From positions 682,001 to 746,000 of the forward strand of contig CAVVGK010000014.1 of the NCBI GenBank assembly GCA_963747755.1: 64,000 nt of DNA, read 5' to 3'. Shown piece after piece: positions 9,368 to 18,547 of the stretch (its first letter is position 1; every line of letters begins with the position of its first letter). A program made the translations under genes and the position numbers. Source of the stretch: DATFVA01 sp963747755 (GTDB lineage: Bacteria; Bacteroidota; Ignavibacteria; Ignavibacteriales; Ignavibacteriaceae). The notes beneath the pieces were generated by a model. The model was not told the origin of the DNA and made no database searches. It saw nothing but the letters and a program-made list of their open reading frames with translations.

Positions 9368-9487
9368 ATTTCAATATAGTTTATCGATGTAACAAAGTTA
9401 GTCGTGCTTAAGTAATTATTTACAAAGGATGGTTTGAACTTACGAAATCAGTTTTTCAAACTCAATAAGATATATCCTGCTATCACA

Positions 9488-11857
9488 TCACTTCATTATT
9501 TTTGTCGAGAAGTTGTTGAAGTATTTGCATTCCTCCAGGACCTCTTTGTAGAATTCGGTGTCGGAATATTCATTGACTAATTTTCTGAAATAATTGCGGT
9601 ATTTTTCATTTTTGATTTCTGCTTTGGGGTCATCATTGTTCTTTTTGTACCATTCATAAACCGGCGGATGTTCGATATTGTAATATTCGTTCTGTTCGCA
9701 TTTTGCGGCCATAAAATAATACTTCGCTTCAAGTTCCATATCTTTCGAAAGCTCAGCAGCCATCAGGTAATACTTCTTTGCTTTGCTCACATCGTAAAGA
9801 GGAAAGTAAGCGTCCTTAGTATAGTATGTTGACAATTGACCTCTCGTCTTGTAGGCGGAGGCCATCCAACTGTTACCGTAGTATGTAATATTATAATATC
9901 CGTTTGCCAGGAGGAAATAAAACTGTGCTTTTTTCTCAGGATCATTCTCTGTATCAGCCTGGTTTTGCAATTGAATCATTTTCCTTGAAAAGCCTAACAG
10001 GGTATATTTGGTTGTATTATTAAGTGCAAAGTCGCAGTCGTGACAGTCATTTATATGAATAAGAAAAGGATCTGCCGGCAGAGCTTCTGATTTGTCAATT
10101 CCATCCCGCATATTATAGCGCGGCTGAAGATTTTCTACTACTTCACTGAACATTCCTTTAGAGATATATTCTTTAACAAGGATGTCTTCAAGCTCATCAA
10201 CTGTATAGTAGTAATTTTCGGTAAGGAACTGCATCCATTTCGAAACGTTATCCCATGGAGCATTCGCTTTAAGTGTATTATAGAGCTTCATAACGGGCTC
10301 ATTGTTATAATCGACAGCGATATTATAATCGAATGGATTCTCCGAGGTGAAGAAATTCTCCCAGGGCATCTTCCTGCCCGATATTCCGAAACACAGATGC
10401 GCTTTGATGGTATCACCCTGAGTCCAGTATTTTTTAGCGAGAGTGTTAATGATATACAGAAAAGCATCTTCGGAGTGCAACTTCTTTAGTGAGGTATCTT
10501 TTTTAAGCCATTGCATTTTTACATTCAGAAAAGTTTCGGTAGAATCTGTAATTTGAGTGAGAGAGTTAACCTTACATATCAATTCGGCAATTTGAATCCG
10601 CTTAACCTCATCGAGATTGTTTTTGGGACAAACTTTTTTTGCTTCAAAGAAATATTTTTCAGCTTCGTCTGTATGATTCATTAAAGCAGCGATATACCCT
10701 GCTGCGTAATTCCACAAATAGTCGTTTCCTGTTTTCTTCTCATCAGCAATTTTGAACACGGTTTGATATAAGGATTTGTCGATATAATAGTTCCAGAAAT
10801 AGTCATCGGATTTTAAATAAGCTTTGTATCCCTCCCACAAATGCTTCTGAGGCAGGTTATCTCTTTCCACCATTGCAACTGCTCTGGATAATATCAATGT
10901 CAGGTAAGGTGATTTTGGTTCGAACTGATAAATTTTCTTTATTGCTTCAAGATTTAGTGAATACGCTTTGTAAGCGGCAATTGTATAAACTAATACTTTA
11001 TCGTGGTCATTCTTACACTGTTTTAAAGTCTCTGTAAACAGTGAATCGTTCCAATACCTGAAGCTTAAAACAGACTGCCGGCTGCGGCTTGGACAATTAT
11101 CGAAGACATCAGCAAAAATAATATTAGCCCGTGCAGAATTTCCGATTGACCTTATTGCCCCGGCGTAATCAGCAAGTGACCAGTAATACATTAAGCTCCC
11201 CTTTTTAAAGTTCTTCCTGTACTTTTCAAAAAGGGATATTGTTTTTTGAAACTGGCCGGAATAGTGTGCAAGTCGTATCGCCTGATAAGTGTAACGTTCT
11301 CTGAAAAAGAGGTTTTTTGTTTCCTTAATCTTTACGGCAGCTGTGTCCAGAAGCTTATTCATCTTGAGTGTATCTCTGTCGATCTCATCCCAGGGATTTT
11401 TAAGCGCCACCTGGGGTTCGCACAGTTTCGCAAAGACCAGGTAATTGACTGCCTCATTTAATTTATTTTTATCTGCATAAGCAAAAACAGAGTTGTCTTT
11501 CCATTCCGGTTTCAGGCTTTCCGGGTTTGAAAGAAAGTTATGCAGATCTTCGAGGCTTGTTTTATAGATAAACTTTTCAAGATCATCAATAACGGGTTTG
11601 TTGTTTAGATATTTCAGCCAATCCTTCAGGTTATCGAGCCTTGGTCCCAAGCTGCCGTCTTCATTAGTCTTGTTGAATATGTAGTCAGACAGCAGGAAGG
11701 GTTTCAGTCTGGCGGGGTTAAACAGATCCTCTTCAAATATTTTATAGTAGTCATCATATTCATCAAAATAGGGACCGCAGCTCCTGGTGTCATCCGGGTG
11801 AACAAAAAAAAGCAGGATGCTAAAGGATAACAGGAAATATTTCTTCAACACTTTCAT
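9488..11857 (-). CDS. Large secreted protein of unknown function (helical-repeat type)
   Basis: The frame extends to 11908, but the ATG at 11857 starts directly at a signal peptide (MKVLKKYFLLSFSILLFFV), so I place the start there; the protein is then 789 residues. The mature N-terminus begins CGPYFDEYDDYYKIFEEDL, followed by long stretches rich in paired helices with alternating aromatic and alanine residues (for example KYYLMAAELSKDMELEAKYY), as in TPR-like repeats. There is no sorting tail, so it is probably periplasmic. It could be a lipoprotein if the cysteine after the signal peptide is lipidated, but the residues before it (DDTRSC) do not form a good lipobox. I do not recognise a named family. 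It stands alone between convergent or separate units. Confidence 0.75.
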   Translation of the reverse strand: MKVLKKYFLLSFSILLFFVHPDDTRSCGPYFDEYDDYYKIFEEDLFNPARLKPFLLSDYIFNKTNEDGSLGPRLDNLKDWLKYLNNKPVIDDLEKFIYKTSLEDLHNFLSNPESLKPEWKDNSVFAYADKNKLNEAVNYLVFAKLCEPQVALKNPWDEIDRDTLKMNKLLDTAAVKIKETKNLFFRERYTYQAIRLAHYSGQFQKTISLFEKYRKNFKKGSLMYYWSLADYAGAIRSIGNSARANIIFADVFDNCPSRSRQSVLSFRYWNDSLFTETLKQCKNDHDKVLVYTIAAYKAYSLNLEAIKKIYQFEPKSPYLTLILSRAVAMVERDNLPQKHLWEGYKAYLKSDDYFWNYYIDKSLYQTVFKIADEKKTGNDYLWNYAAGYIAALMNHTDEAEKYFFEAKKVCPKNNLDEVKRIQIAELICKVNSLTQITDSTETFLNVKMQWLKKDTSLKKLHSEDAFLYIINTLAKKYWTQGDTIKAHLCFGISGRKMPWENFFTSENPFDYNIAVDYNNEPVMKLYNTLKANAPWDNVSKWMQFLTENYYYTVDELEDILVKEYISKGMFSEVVENLQPRYNMRDGIDKSEALPADPFLIHINDCHDCDFALNNTTKYTLLGFSRKMIQLQNQADTENDPEKKAQFYFLLANGYYNITYYGNSWMASAYKTRGQLSTYYTKDAYFPLYDVSKAKKYYLMAAELSKDMELEAKYYFMAAKCEQNEYYNIEHPPVYEWYKKNNDDPKAEIKNEKYRNYFRKLVNEYSDTEFYKEVLEECKYFNNFSTKIMK

Positions 11858-12007
11858 TTTTATTATTATTTGCAAGCACGTTGTGAAATCTACAAAGAGA
11901 AAACGCAATCATTTTTTATGCATTGGCTTAAAGAACATTTATATCATAATATAATAGAAGGACATCTAAATAATGCAATATTTCACAAGTTGTGCAAAAT
12001 ATATTTC

Positions 12008-12568
12008 TTATCGGAGGAAAACATTTAAGCCAATGCCTATTGCAAGGGCTTTGGCTTTGTTTTCCTGTATGCCATAGAAACTATATACGGGTGGATATTT
12101 TATGTTTATAAATGTATAGCTCACTAATGATTCAACAGCGACATTGTCTGAGATGAAATAATCCAAACCCACTCCAAGCTGAATATTATTCTGAGTAATA
12201 TCGTTATTAGACCCCGAAGAACTTTGCTTTGCATAAGAATATGCGATGAGTAAAAATGGTTTGGCTTTCTGCTCATCCAGATAGTACCTTGCTGACGGAC
12301 CGACGCCCCAGGTTGTACTACTGCTGCCTCCATAAGAATAATCCTGAACACTCAATGCCAGACCTAACGAAAAATTATCGATGATAAAATAATCAACACC
12401 CGGATTGAAAATCAGTACGCTGGTGTTATTGTCACTATTTTCCTGTGAAGTGGAGGTAAAGGAAATTGTCCCGTTTATGCTGAAAGTTCCTTTCCCGGTC
12501 AGGTTCTGTCCATATGAAAGCACGGTGAGTGATAAAACTAATACCACAAAAATGATTAAAGTTTTCAT
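12008..12568 (-). CDS. Outer-membrane beta-barrel protein
   Basis: A 186-residue protein with a clear signal peptide (MKTLIIFVVLVLSLTVLSYG, then Q). The rest alternates polar and hydrophobic residues in about eight strands (GVDYFIIDNFSLGLALSVQD, GPSARYYLD, QLGVGLDYFISDNVAVES) and ends in a strand with terminal FLR, close to the usual aromatic outer-membrane-protein end. This matches the small 8-strand porin-like barrels common in Bacteroidota. A strong ribosome-binding site (GAGGAG) lies 9 bases before the ATG. It is monocistronic; ligand unknown. Confidence 0.75.
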   Translation of the reverse strand: MKTLIIFVVLVLSLTVLSYGQNLTGKGTFSINGTISFTSTSQENSDNNTSVLIFNPGVDYFIIDNFSLGLALSVQDYSYGGSSSTTWGVGPSARYYLDEQKAKPFLLIAYSYAKQSSSGSNNDITQNNIQLGVGLDYFISDNVAVESLVSYTFINIKYPPVYSFYGIQENKAKALAIGIGLNVFLR

Positions 12569-12856
12569 TGGAGATTCTCCTCTGGTTTAAATCTTAATGA
12601 AGTTACCCGTTATATTTTGTTCCCCGGACACGCTAAGTTTCCCGTATTTAACGTTTTAACATAATGAATTACCGGTCAACTAACAACGCCGGACGGACTG
12701 AAATTCTGCGCCAATACATAAAACCGCATCTGCAATTAAAATGTTGCGGCTTTCTAATAATGTTTTATTTTATACAGGGTTGTCGGGAGGATAAAGTAAA
12801 CCCCGGAGACCCCCTTCCCGCTGAATAAAATCATATGTACAAGGAAAGGAGAAGCT

Positions 12857-13246
12857 ATGCAGCAGCCCATCATCTATATTGATACCTCGGAAATTAATGA
12901 GAACAGAATGACTGAATTAAAAGAGGCTATGAAAAACCTGACCTCATTTGTAAAGCCTAATGTACCACGAATTATGTTTTATTCTTTCTTTCTTGATGAG
13001 AAAGAAAAAGTGATGTCCGTGGTTTCCATTCATCCTGATTCTGCATGCCTTGAATACCATATGGACAAAGGGAATGAAGAGTTCAGGAAATTTGCTGAGT
13101 TTATACGACTGAAAAAAATTGAAATCTATGGTGAGGTTAGCGAGCGAGTTATGGAACGACTCAGAAATAAAGCTGAAATGCTGGGAGCCGGGACAGTAAG
13201 CGTTTTCCATTCAACCTCCGGATTCAGCCGTATTGCTGCAGTCTGA
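12857..13246 (+). CDS. Short unknown protein
   Basis: A 129-residue protein preceded by a good ribosome-binding site (AAAGGAGAAGCT before ATG), which supports it as real. There is no signal peptide or membrane segment. The layout of strand-helix-strand pieces (IIYIDTSEI; ELKEAMKNLTSFV; RIMFYSFFLDEKEKVMSVVSIHPDSACLEYHM) resembles dimeric alpha-beta barrel proteins of the antibiotic-monooxygenase/stress-response type. Two such half-motifs would fit the length. I cannot assign a family or function. Confidence 0.6.
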   Translation: MQQPIIYIDTSEINENRMTELKEAMKNLTSFVKPNVPRIMFYSFFLDEKEKVMSVVSIHPDSACLEYHMDKGNEEFRKFAEFIRLKKIEIYGEVSERVMERLRNKAEMLGAGTVSVFHSTSGFSRIAAV

Positions 13247-13364
13247 GTTACAAATCGTGTTATATTTTTCAGGATTTATCAATGGGTAGGATTCCAATCA
13301 GGACATTAATTAATTCCGGATTTGGTCGGTCTTTGGTTGGTCAGATGCACCTCCGGGTAAGTTG

Positions 13365-13610
13365 ATATTCAACCCGGCAACAGCGATTGAATATAAAATT
13401 CCGTCTTTGAAGGGTGCAGAGAAAATTCCCGTCATATAGAAGATCTATAATATGCTGGGTAAAGAAATTAAGGTGCTGGTGAACCGCGCGCAGGAACCCG
13501 GCGAATATACAATAGAGTTTGATGGGAAGCATCTTAGCAGTGGAATATATTTATACAGTCTGCAGCACGGAAGTTACTCAGCCGTCAGGAAAATGATACT
13601 CTTGAAATAA
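13365..13610 (+). pseudogene. Second relic of a T9SS sorting domain
   Basis: Read on the plus strand this encodes FNPATAIEYKIPSLKG, then an in-frame TAG at 13437-13439, then KIYNMLGKEIKVLVNRAQ, SSGIYLYSLQHGSYSAVRK and MILLK before a TAA at 13608. It is the C-terminal tail of a lost secreted protein. The NYP of the usual NYPNPFNP is degraded. The gap 13247-13695 contains nothing else that I can identify. Confidence 0.75.
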
Positions 13611-13695
13611 TTAGTGAAGAGATAGTAAACAAAATGGACCCTTACCACCTAATGAATCGCGTCATATTCTCGCGTACTAGGCTGATTATCCGAAG

Positions 13696-15042
13696 TTAAA
13701 ACCTCAGGGTGAAAGTGGTTTCTTCCGAGGATTTGGAGGTGACCCTTATGTTGCCTCCGTGGGCGCGCATAATCTGGCGGGAAAGGCTTAACCCGATTCC
13801 CGAACCCGCTTTCTTTGTGCTGTAAAACGGTATAAAGATTTTTTCAATTACATCTTCCGGGATGCCGGGTCCATTGTCGGTAACTTTGATAAGTATCTTC
13901 CCGCGGTCATCAAGAGAAGAAGTTAAGCTTATTTTTGCTGCTTCTTTCGTCTCAAGTGATTGTTCTGCGTTGATCAGTAAATTTATTACTACCTGCTCTA
14001 CCAATTCCGGATCTGCGGTCAGCTCAAGACTTTCGGGTGTTACGCATTGACTGAACTTTATCCCTTTTTCTTCGAGCTCTTTCGCCATCAGGTTTTTTAT
14101 TCTCTCAAACAATGAACCGATCCTGAAAATCTGAAAGTTTGGTTTTGGGATGCGGGTGAGATTCCGGTAGCTGTTTACAAAGTGAATGAGTCCTTCGCTC
14201 CGCCTTTGTATTGTGTTAACCGCGCTATTGATATCATCAAGCGATTCAGGATCGGGTGATGCCTGGCCCTGCACATTGTTTTTCAGGATCGACTGAACTG
14301 TAGATGCCAGCGATGAGATTGGGGTAATAGAGTTCATAATCTCGTGGGTAAGCACCCGGATCAGCTGCTGCCACGCTTCCATCTCCTTCTCCTCCAGTTC
14401 GCTTTGAATGTTCTGAAGCGATACAAGTCTGTATTTCTGATCTCTCAGCTTGAACTCTGTTGCGTATATGATCAGCTGTATGAAGTCATTTTCATCAGTA
14501 ATCTTTATTGTTACCCTTTCACCTGCTTCAAGGGCAAAAAGTTTTTGGGTAAGGCTTCGACTGATTTTACTGAGCGATGAAATATTATTGAGGTGAGTTA
14601 CCTTCAGCAGTCTCTTTGCCGCATTATTTATGAACTGGATCTCACCGTTCTGGTTATAGGAGATGAGTCCTATCCCTACATGCTGCATCACCGTTTCCAG
14701 GTAGCGCAGGTGCTCCTCCTTCTCACTTCGCGTGCTTTGAAACTTCATAATTACTTTGTTGAAGGATTTATAGAGATCCTTAAATGAGCTGCCGAGAGAG
14801 GTGTCAATGAATGTCTGAGAAAAATCGGAGTGTTCTATTGCGCTTAAGAACCGCGAGAGATCCCGGTTGGTTTTCTCTGCATAGTAGATAAGGGAGTAAA
14901 GCTGGATGATAATTATGATTGCCAGCACGATAATGCTTGCGTACAGCATTGTATAAAAAATAAGATAAAAAAGGAGCGTAATACTTATGCCGAGCACCGC
15001 AACCCGTAGTATAATATTCAATCTGAAATTCTTAATTATCAT
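13696..15042 (-). CDS. Membrane PAS sensor histidine kinase (NtrY-like)
   Basis: A 448-residue kinase. Two membrane helices (about 9-50) are followed by a linker with HSDFSQ, a PAS-like domain (about 110-215; HVGIGLISYNQNGEIQFINN), then the dimerisation/phosphoacceptor helix with H233 in LTHEIMNSITP. The ATPase core follows: N-box NLLINAE (354-360), DNGPGIP (389-395), FIPFYSTK and GSGIGLSL (413-420). All catalytic residues are present. It is the last gene of a leftward operon (regulator, phosphatase, kinase; gaps of 25 and 16 bp) and should phosphorylate the sigma-54 regulator encoded upstream. Its first 220 residues are strikingly similar to those of the neighbouring phosphatase. Confidence 0.92.
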   Translation of the reverse strand: MIIKNFRLNIILRVAVLGISITLLFYLIFYTMLYASIIVLAIIIIIQLYSLIYYAEKTNRDLSRFLSAIEHSDFSQTFIDTSLGSSFKDLYKSFNKVIMKFQSTRSEKEEHLRYLETVMQHVGIGLISYNQNGEIQFINNAAKRLLKVTHLNNISSLSKISRSLTQKLFALEAGERVTIKITDENDFIQLIIYATEFKLRDQKYRLVSLQNIQSELEEKEMEAWQQLIRVLTHEIMNSITPISSLASTVQSILKNNVQGQASPDPESLDDINSAVNTIQRRSEGLIHFVNSYRNLTRIPKPNFQIFRIGSLFERIKNLMAKELEEKGIKFSQCVTPESLELTADPELVEQVVINLLINAEQSLETKEAAKISLTSSLDDRGKILIKVTDNGPGIPEDVIEKIFIPFYSTKKAGSGIGLSLSRQIMRAHGGNIRVTSKSSEETTFTLRF

Positions 15043-15058
15043 AACTTCAGGACGCCGG

Positions 15059-16474
15059 TTAATTGGTAATAGAATGAGGTTCGGGTAAATATTTTATAGA
15101 GATAACAGTGAGGTCATCGAACTGCGGTGAATTAGCGCTGAAGGCGGAAATCTCATCTGAAAGCGCCCGGAGAAACTCATCCCCCGCAATCTTATTATTC
15201 TTCTCAATGAATTTTAATATTCTTTCGCGGCCGTAGTCTTCGTCGTCTTTGTTGCGAGCGTCGTTGAAGCCGTCGGTGTAAAGAAGGATAATATCCCCGC
15301 TGTTCAGGCTGAGTTTGCGGTCGCATATGTTCTTTTCGAAAATGCTGCCGTCTTTTAACCCGAGTCCGATTCCCGGAGGCCGGAGTATTTCGACCTTATT
15401 CTTTTCGCTATTGTAATAGATGCCGGGTTCATGTCCCGCCCTGGCGTACAGGAAGGTGTTCTCTGCACAATCAAGAACGCCGTAAAACATAGTTACGAAG
15501 GAACCTTTCTCCAGCGTATTGATTAAAATTTTATTTACCCTCTTAAGAACCTCAGAGGGAGAGAGCGATACGCTTGCCTGCGACTGGAAGATACCTTTGG
15601 TAAGGGTCATATAAAAAGCGGCAGGGAGTCCTTTGCCGGAGACATCACCGATTACGACGCCCAGCTTATTATCACCGAGGTCGAAGTAATCGTAATAGTC
15701 GCCCCCGACTTCCCGGGCGGAGACACAGAGTCCCTTTATAATATAATCCTTAAGCGACGGATCCCTTTGGGGCAGCAGACGGGCCTGCACCTGGTGAGCG
15801 ATTTCGAGCTCACGAGAGAAGCGTTCCCTTTCAAGCTCGTTCTGAATATCCTGCAGCGATACCAGCTTATACTTGTGGGCCCTCAGTTTAAAACCGCTTG
15901 CATAAAGAGATATCTGTTTCTCTACATTGTTCTGCACAATACGGATTAGAGCTTTTTGACCGGCATCGATACTATCGAGAGTGCGGACAAGCTCGGGACT
16001 AACCGACGATAACGATTTAATATTTATGATGTCGTTTACTTCAAGGAGTTTTTTTGCGGCATCATTGATGATCTCGATCCTGCCGCTTTCGGTGAAAGAT
16101 ATTAGTCCAATACCGACATGCTTCACTACCGTCTGCAGGTACTGGAAGTTTTCCTCCTTCTCCGAACGTGCTTGTTTTATCTGGTTCATTACCTGCGTGA
16201 ATGCGCTGCCGAGTTCAAGAAATGAACCACCAAGTTTTTCGAGCGGGAAGGATTGTGAGAAGTCGGAATGCTTAATAGAGAGTATAAACTTTGAGACTTC
16301 GGAGTTGGTATTGTCGACGAATCTGATCAGCAGGAATATCTGGACTACTACGGCTGCGATAATAATAACGGGTGTTATGCTGAGCGAGCTTTGAAAGAAT
16401 ACATAGAAAAGCAGGAACACAGAAAAAGTTAAAACGAGTATCCTGAATATCAGATTTAGTCTGAAGTTTGTCAT
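15059..16474 (-). CDS. Membrane PAS protein with PP2C/SpoIIE (RsbU-like) phosphatase domain
   Basis: A 471-residue protein. Two N-terminal membrane helices (about 8-50) and a PAS-like region (about 110-212) are followed by a coiled linker (LEIAHQVQARLLPQ, typical of RsbU-type phosphatases) and the catalytic domain. Predicted metal-binding aspartates are D259 (GGDYYDYFDL), D277 (GDVSGKG), D401 (YTDGFND) and D453/D454 (FDDLTV), so it should be an active serine/threonine phosphatase. Relatives usually act on STAS-domain anti-anti-sigma factors, but no STAS or anti-sigma kinase gene is in the window. Lying between the regulator and kinase genes, it probably responds to the same signal. What it dephosphorylates is unknown. 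Confidence 0.9.
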   Translation of the reverse strand: MTNFRLNLIFRILVLTFSVFLLFYVFFQSSLSITPVIIIAAVVVQIFLLIRFVDNTNSEVSKFILSIKHSDFSQSFPLEKLGGSFLELGSAFTQVMNQIKQARSEKEENFQYLQTVVKHVGIGLISFTESGRIEIINDAAKKLLEVNDIINIKSLSSVSPELVRTLDSIDAGQKALIRIVQNNVEKQISLYASGFKLRAHKYKLVSLQDIQNELERERFSRELEIAHQVQARLLPQRDPSLKDYIIKGLCVSAREVGGDYYDYFDLGDNKLGVVIGDVSGKGLPAAFYMTLTKGIFQSQASVSLSPSEVLKRVNKILINTLEKGSFVTMFYGVLDCAENTFLYARAGHEPGIYYNSEKNKVEILRPPGIGLGLKDGSIFEKNICDRKLSLNSGDIILLYTDGFNDARNKDDEDYGRERILKFIEKNNKIAGDEFLRALSDEISAFSANSPQFDDLTVISIKYLPEPHSITN

Positions 16475-16499
16475 TTATTTTATAATTATTAAAAGCTTA

Positions 16500-17882
16500 T
16501 CAAAGACTATACTTCTCCATCCTTCTGTAAAGAGCAGCGCGTGTTAACCCCAGCTCCCTCGCAGCTTTTGTAACGTTGCCGCCATTTTCATCCAGCACCT
16601 TCCTGATGACCGCTTTCTCAACCTCCTCGAGGTTATATGTGTCAAAAATAAATTTCTCTTCCTTTGTTTCCGGCGATGTGAAGAAGAAATCAGACGGCTG
16701 GAGGATATCTGAATCGCTCAGGATAATGCTCCTCTCAATAGCGTGCTGAAGCTCCCTCACGTTACCGGGCCATTTGTAATTCTCAAGTTTCTTAACCGTT
16801 ACAGGACTCAAACGCAGATTCGGCTTATGATATTTAGACTTATAACCACTCAGGAAGTGCTCTGCAAGGAGTGAAATATCTTCCTTCCTTTCCCTGAGTG
16901 GAGGTATTTCAATTTCAACCGTGTTAATCCTGTAAAGCAGATCCTGCCTGAATCTACTTTCCGCTACCCTCTGGTGGATAGGTGTGTTCGTGGCGCATAC
17001 CAGGCGTATGTCGATCGGCTTGTAATTGTTCGAACCGACCCTTGCCACCTGCCGGTTCTGAAGCACGGTAAGAAGTTTCGCCTGCAGCTCAACCGGGATA
17101 TTTCCGATTTCATCGAGGAAGAGAGTCCCGCCTGAGGCAGTCTCAAATCTTCCCGCTCTATCATCCCTGGCGTCGGTAAATGCACCCTTAACATGACCGA
17201 ACAGTTCACTCTCAAACAACGTCGGGGTTAGTGAGCCCATATCCACTCTAACAAAAACCTCGCCGGATCTTTTAGAATTTTTGTGCAGCGCTCTCGCGAC
17301 GAGCTCTTTGCCAGTGCCGTTCTCTCCAAGGATGAGCACGTTGGCGTCGGTCGAGGCTACTTTTTCGATTGTCTGAAAGACTTTTTGAATTCCGGGAGAT
17401 GCGCCGATTAACTCGCTGTATTTTCCGCTGCCGTTACCACCGCTGCCCGTAATGAGCTGCTTTCCTCCCGAGGTTTCCGATTGGATCTTCGACCGTTTCA
17501 TCTTAAGTGCAGCAAGGAGTGTAAAGATAAATTTCTCATTCTGCCATGGTTTAAGGACGAAATCAGTGGCCCCTTCCTTCACCGCTTTAACTGCAAGCTC
17601 GATATCACCAAAAGCAGTTATCAGGATGACGGCCGCGGAAGAGTCTAGGTTCAGTATCTGGTTCAGCCAGAAGAGTCCCTCCTTCCCGCTGGTCATATCC
17701 TGCGTGAAATTCATATCAAGAAAGATGACATCATAGGTCTCATTCTTTAATAGCTGCGGGATGTTTTCAGGATTCTTTTCTGTGTGAACCACTGTAACGA
17801 CCGATTTGAGGAGAAGTTTCGCCGCGAGCAATACATCTTCATTATCGTCCACTATCAGGACTTTAGCCGATTGTTTCGTCAT
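16500..17882 (-). CDS. Sigma-54-dependent response regulator (NtrC type)
   Basis: A 460-residue regulator with three domains. The receiver domain (1-125) has D12/D13, phosphoacceptor D56 (DVIFLDMNF) and K111. The AAA+ domain (about 155-390) has Walker A GENGTGKE (186-193), the sigma-54-contacting GAFTDA loop (233-238), Walker B FLDEIG (255-260), and the arginine finger region FRQDLLYRIN. A Fis-type helix-turn-helix occupies about 424-457 (GNVTKAARELGLTRAALYRR). It is first in the leftward operon, so the operon is probably regulated as a unit. The divergent transporter operon, with a sigma-54-like promoter candidate, is its likely target (inference). Confidence 0.95.
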   Translation of the reverse strand: MTKQSAKVLIVDDNEDVLLAAKLLLKSVVTVVHTEKNPENIPQLLKNETYDVIFLDMNFTQDMTSGKEGLFWLNQILNLDSSAAVILITAFGDIELAVKAVKEGATDFVLKPWQNEKFIFTLLAALKMKRSKIQSETSGGKQLITGSGGNGSGKYSELIGASPGIQKVFQTIEKVASTDANVLILGENGTGKELVARALHKNSKRSGEVFVRVDMGSLTPTLFESELFGHVKGAFTDARDDRAGRFETASGGTLFLDEIGNIPVELQAKLLTVLQNRQVARVGSNNYKPIDIRLVCATNTPIHQRVAESRFRQDLLYRINTVEIEIPPLRERKEDISLLAEHFLSGYKSKYHKPNLRLSPVTVKKLENYKWPGNVRELQHAIERSIILSDSDILQPSDFFFTSPETKEEKFIFDTYNLEEVEKAVIRKVLDENGGNVTKAARELGLTRAALYRRMEKYSL

Positions 17883-18351
17883 ATCTTCAAATATTTATTC
17901 AGCTGAATGATTAAATCTCCCTATTCAGTCTCTTAAAAATATGTAAATATTATAACATTTATCAGGAAACAACCCGATTATGTTGAATGGACTTATCCGG
18001 GGATGAATGTATACCTTCTGTGTTCTCTTTCCGGCCAATTTAACCAGTTTAAATATCTGAAAATCCATGCTGCAGCCTGGTTAAATCTGCATAATATTTT
18101 AAGTAAGTTCCTCACCCTCGATAGGTGCTTTTCATATAAAAGTGAATTTTCTTTCGGCCATCTCCCAGTCATCTCTCAGCCTCAACCTGCGAGATTCCAG
18201 CGGACCACACAACCGTTCATTCTATCCCCTGCCTGATCTGCCGCTTTCCTCATCTTCAGAATCTTATAAGAACCCCGCCAGGTTTCCGCCCCACTCCATC
18301 TTTCATATTCCGGCATTCATCATACGATAACCATCCTTCACTGTTCTCTGG

Positions 18352-18392
18352 CGGACACCAGTGTAATGAAAACGGACACCTGCCCGGGGCAG
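18352..18392. promoter_or_regulatory. Candidate regulator-binding site (direct repeat plus palindrome)
   Basis: Two identical CGGACACC octamers sit 21 bp apart and the second abuts a 13-bp palindrome CTGCCCGGGGCAG. The element is about 90-130 bp upstream of the sigma-54-like promoter, a normal distance for an NtrC-type enhancer. Binding is inferred from position and symmetry only. Confidence 0.35.
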
Positions 18393-18480
18393 CAAAAAGG
18401 TTCAAAATAAAGATGGGGCGAATTCTCTGATGAACGGTTCCATAATTTGATAAGTAAATCCTTTCTTTTTTAACGAAAAA

Positions 18481-18494
18481 GGCACAGGTTTTGA
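18481..18494 (+). promoter_or_regulatory. Sigma-54-like promoter candidate
   Basis: GGCACAGGTTTTGA matches the -24/-12 pattern (GGCAC, five bases, TTGC) except for A in place of the final C. It is 54 bp before the adaptor start codon and faces it, which leaves room for a leader of about 40 bases. The mismatch at -12 lowers confidence. Confidence 0.4.
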
Positions 18495-18547
18495 CCTGAA
18501 ATAAGCGGGGTATTCCAGAATACATACGAAAAACTCAGGAGAGTTAA

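Larger units (their letters stand above)
17883..18547. other. Divergent control region between regulator and transporter operons
   Basis: This 665-bp region has no credible gene; small frames here lack ribosome-binding sites and family resemblance. Near the transporter side it holds a direct repeat CGGACACC at 18352-18359 and 18373-18380 (21 bp apart, about two helix turns), and a palindrome CTGCCCGGGGCAG at 18380-18392. A sigma-54-like element follows at 18481-18494. The remainder shows no clear structure. Confidence 0.55.

Noticed and set aside
18256..18525. An 89-residue minus-strand frame in the divergent control region
   Set aside because: It overlaps the candidate promoter, lacks a convincing ribosome-binding site, and its content looks random.
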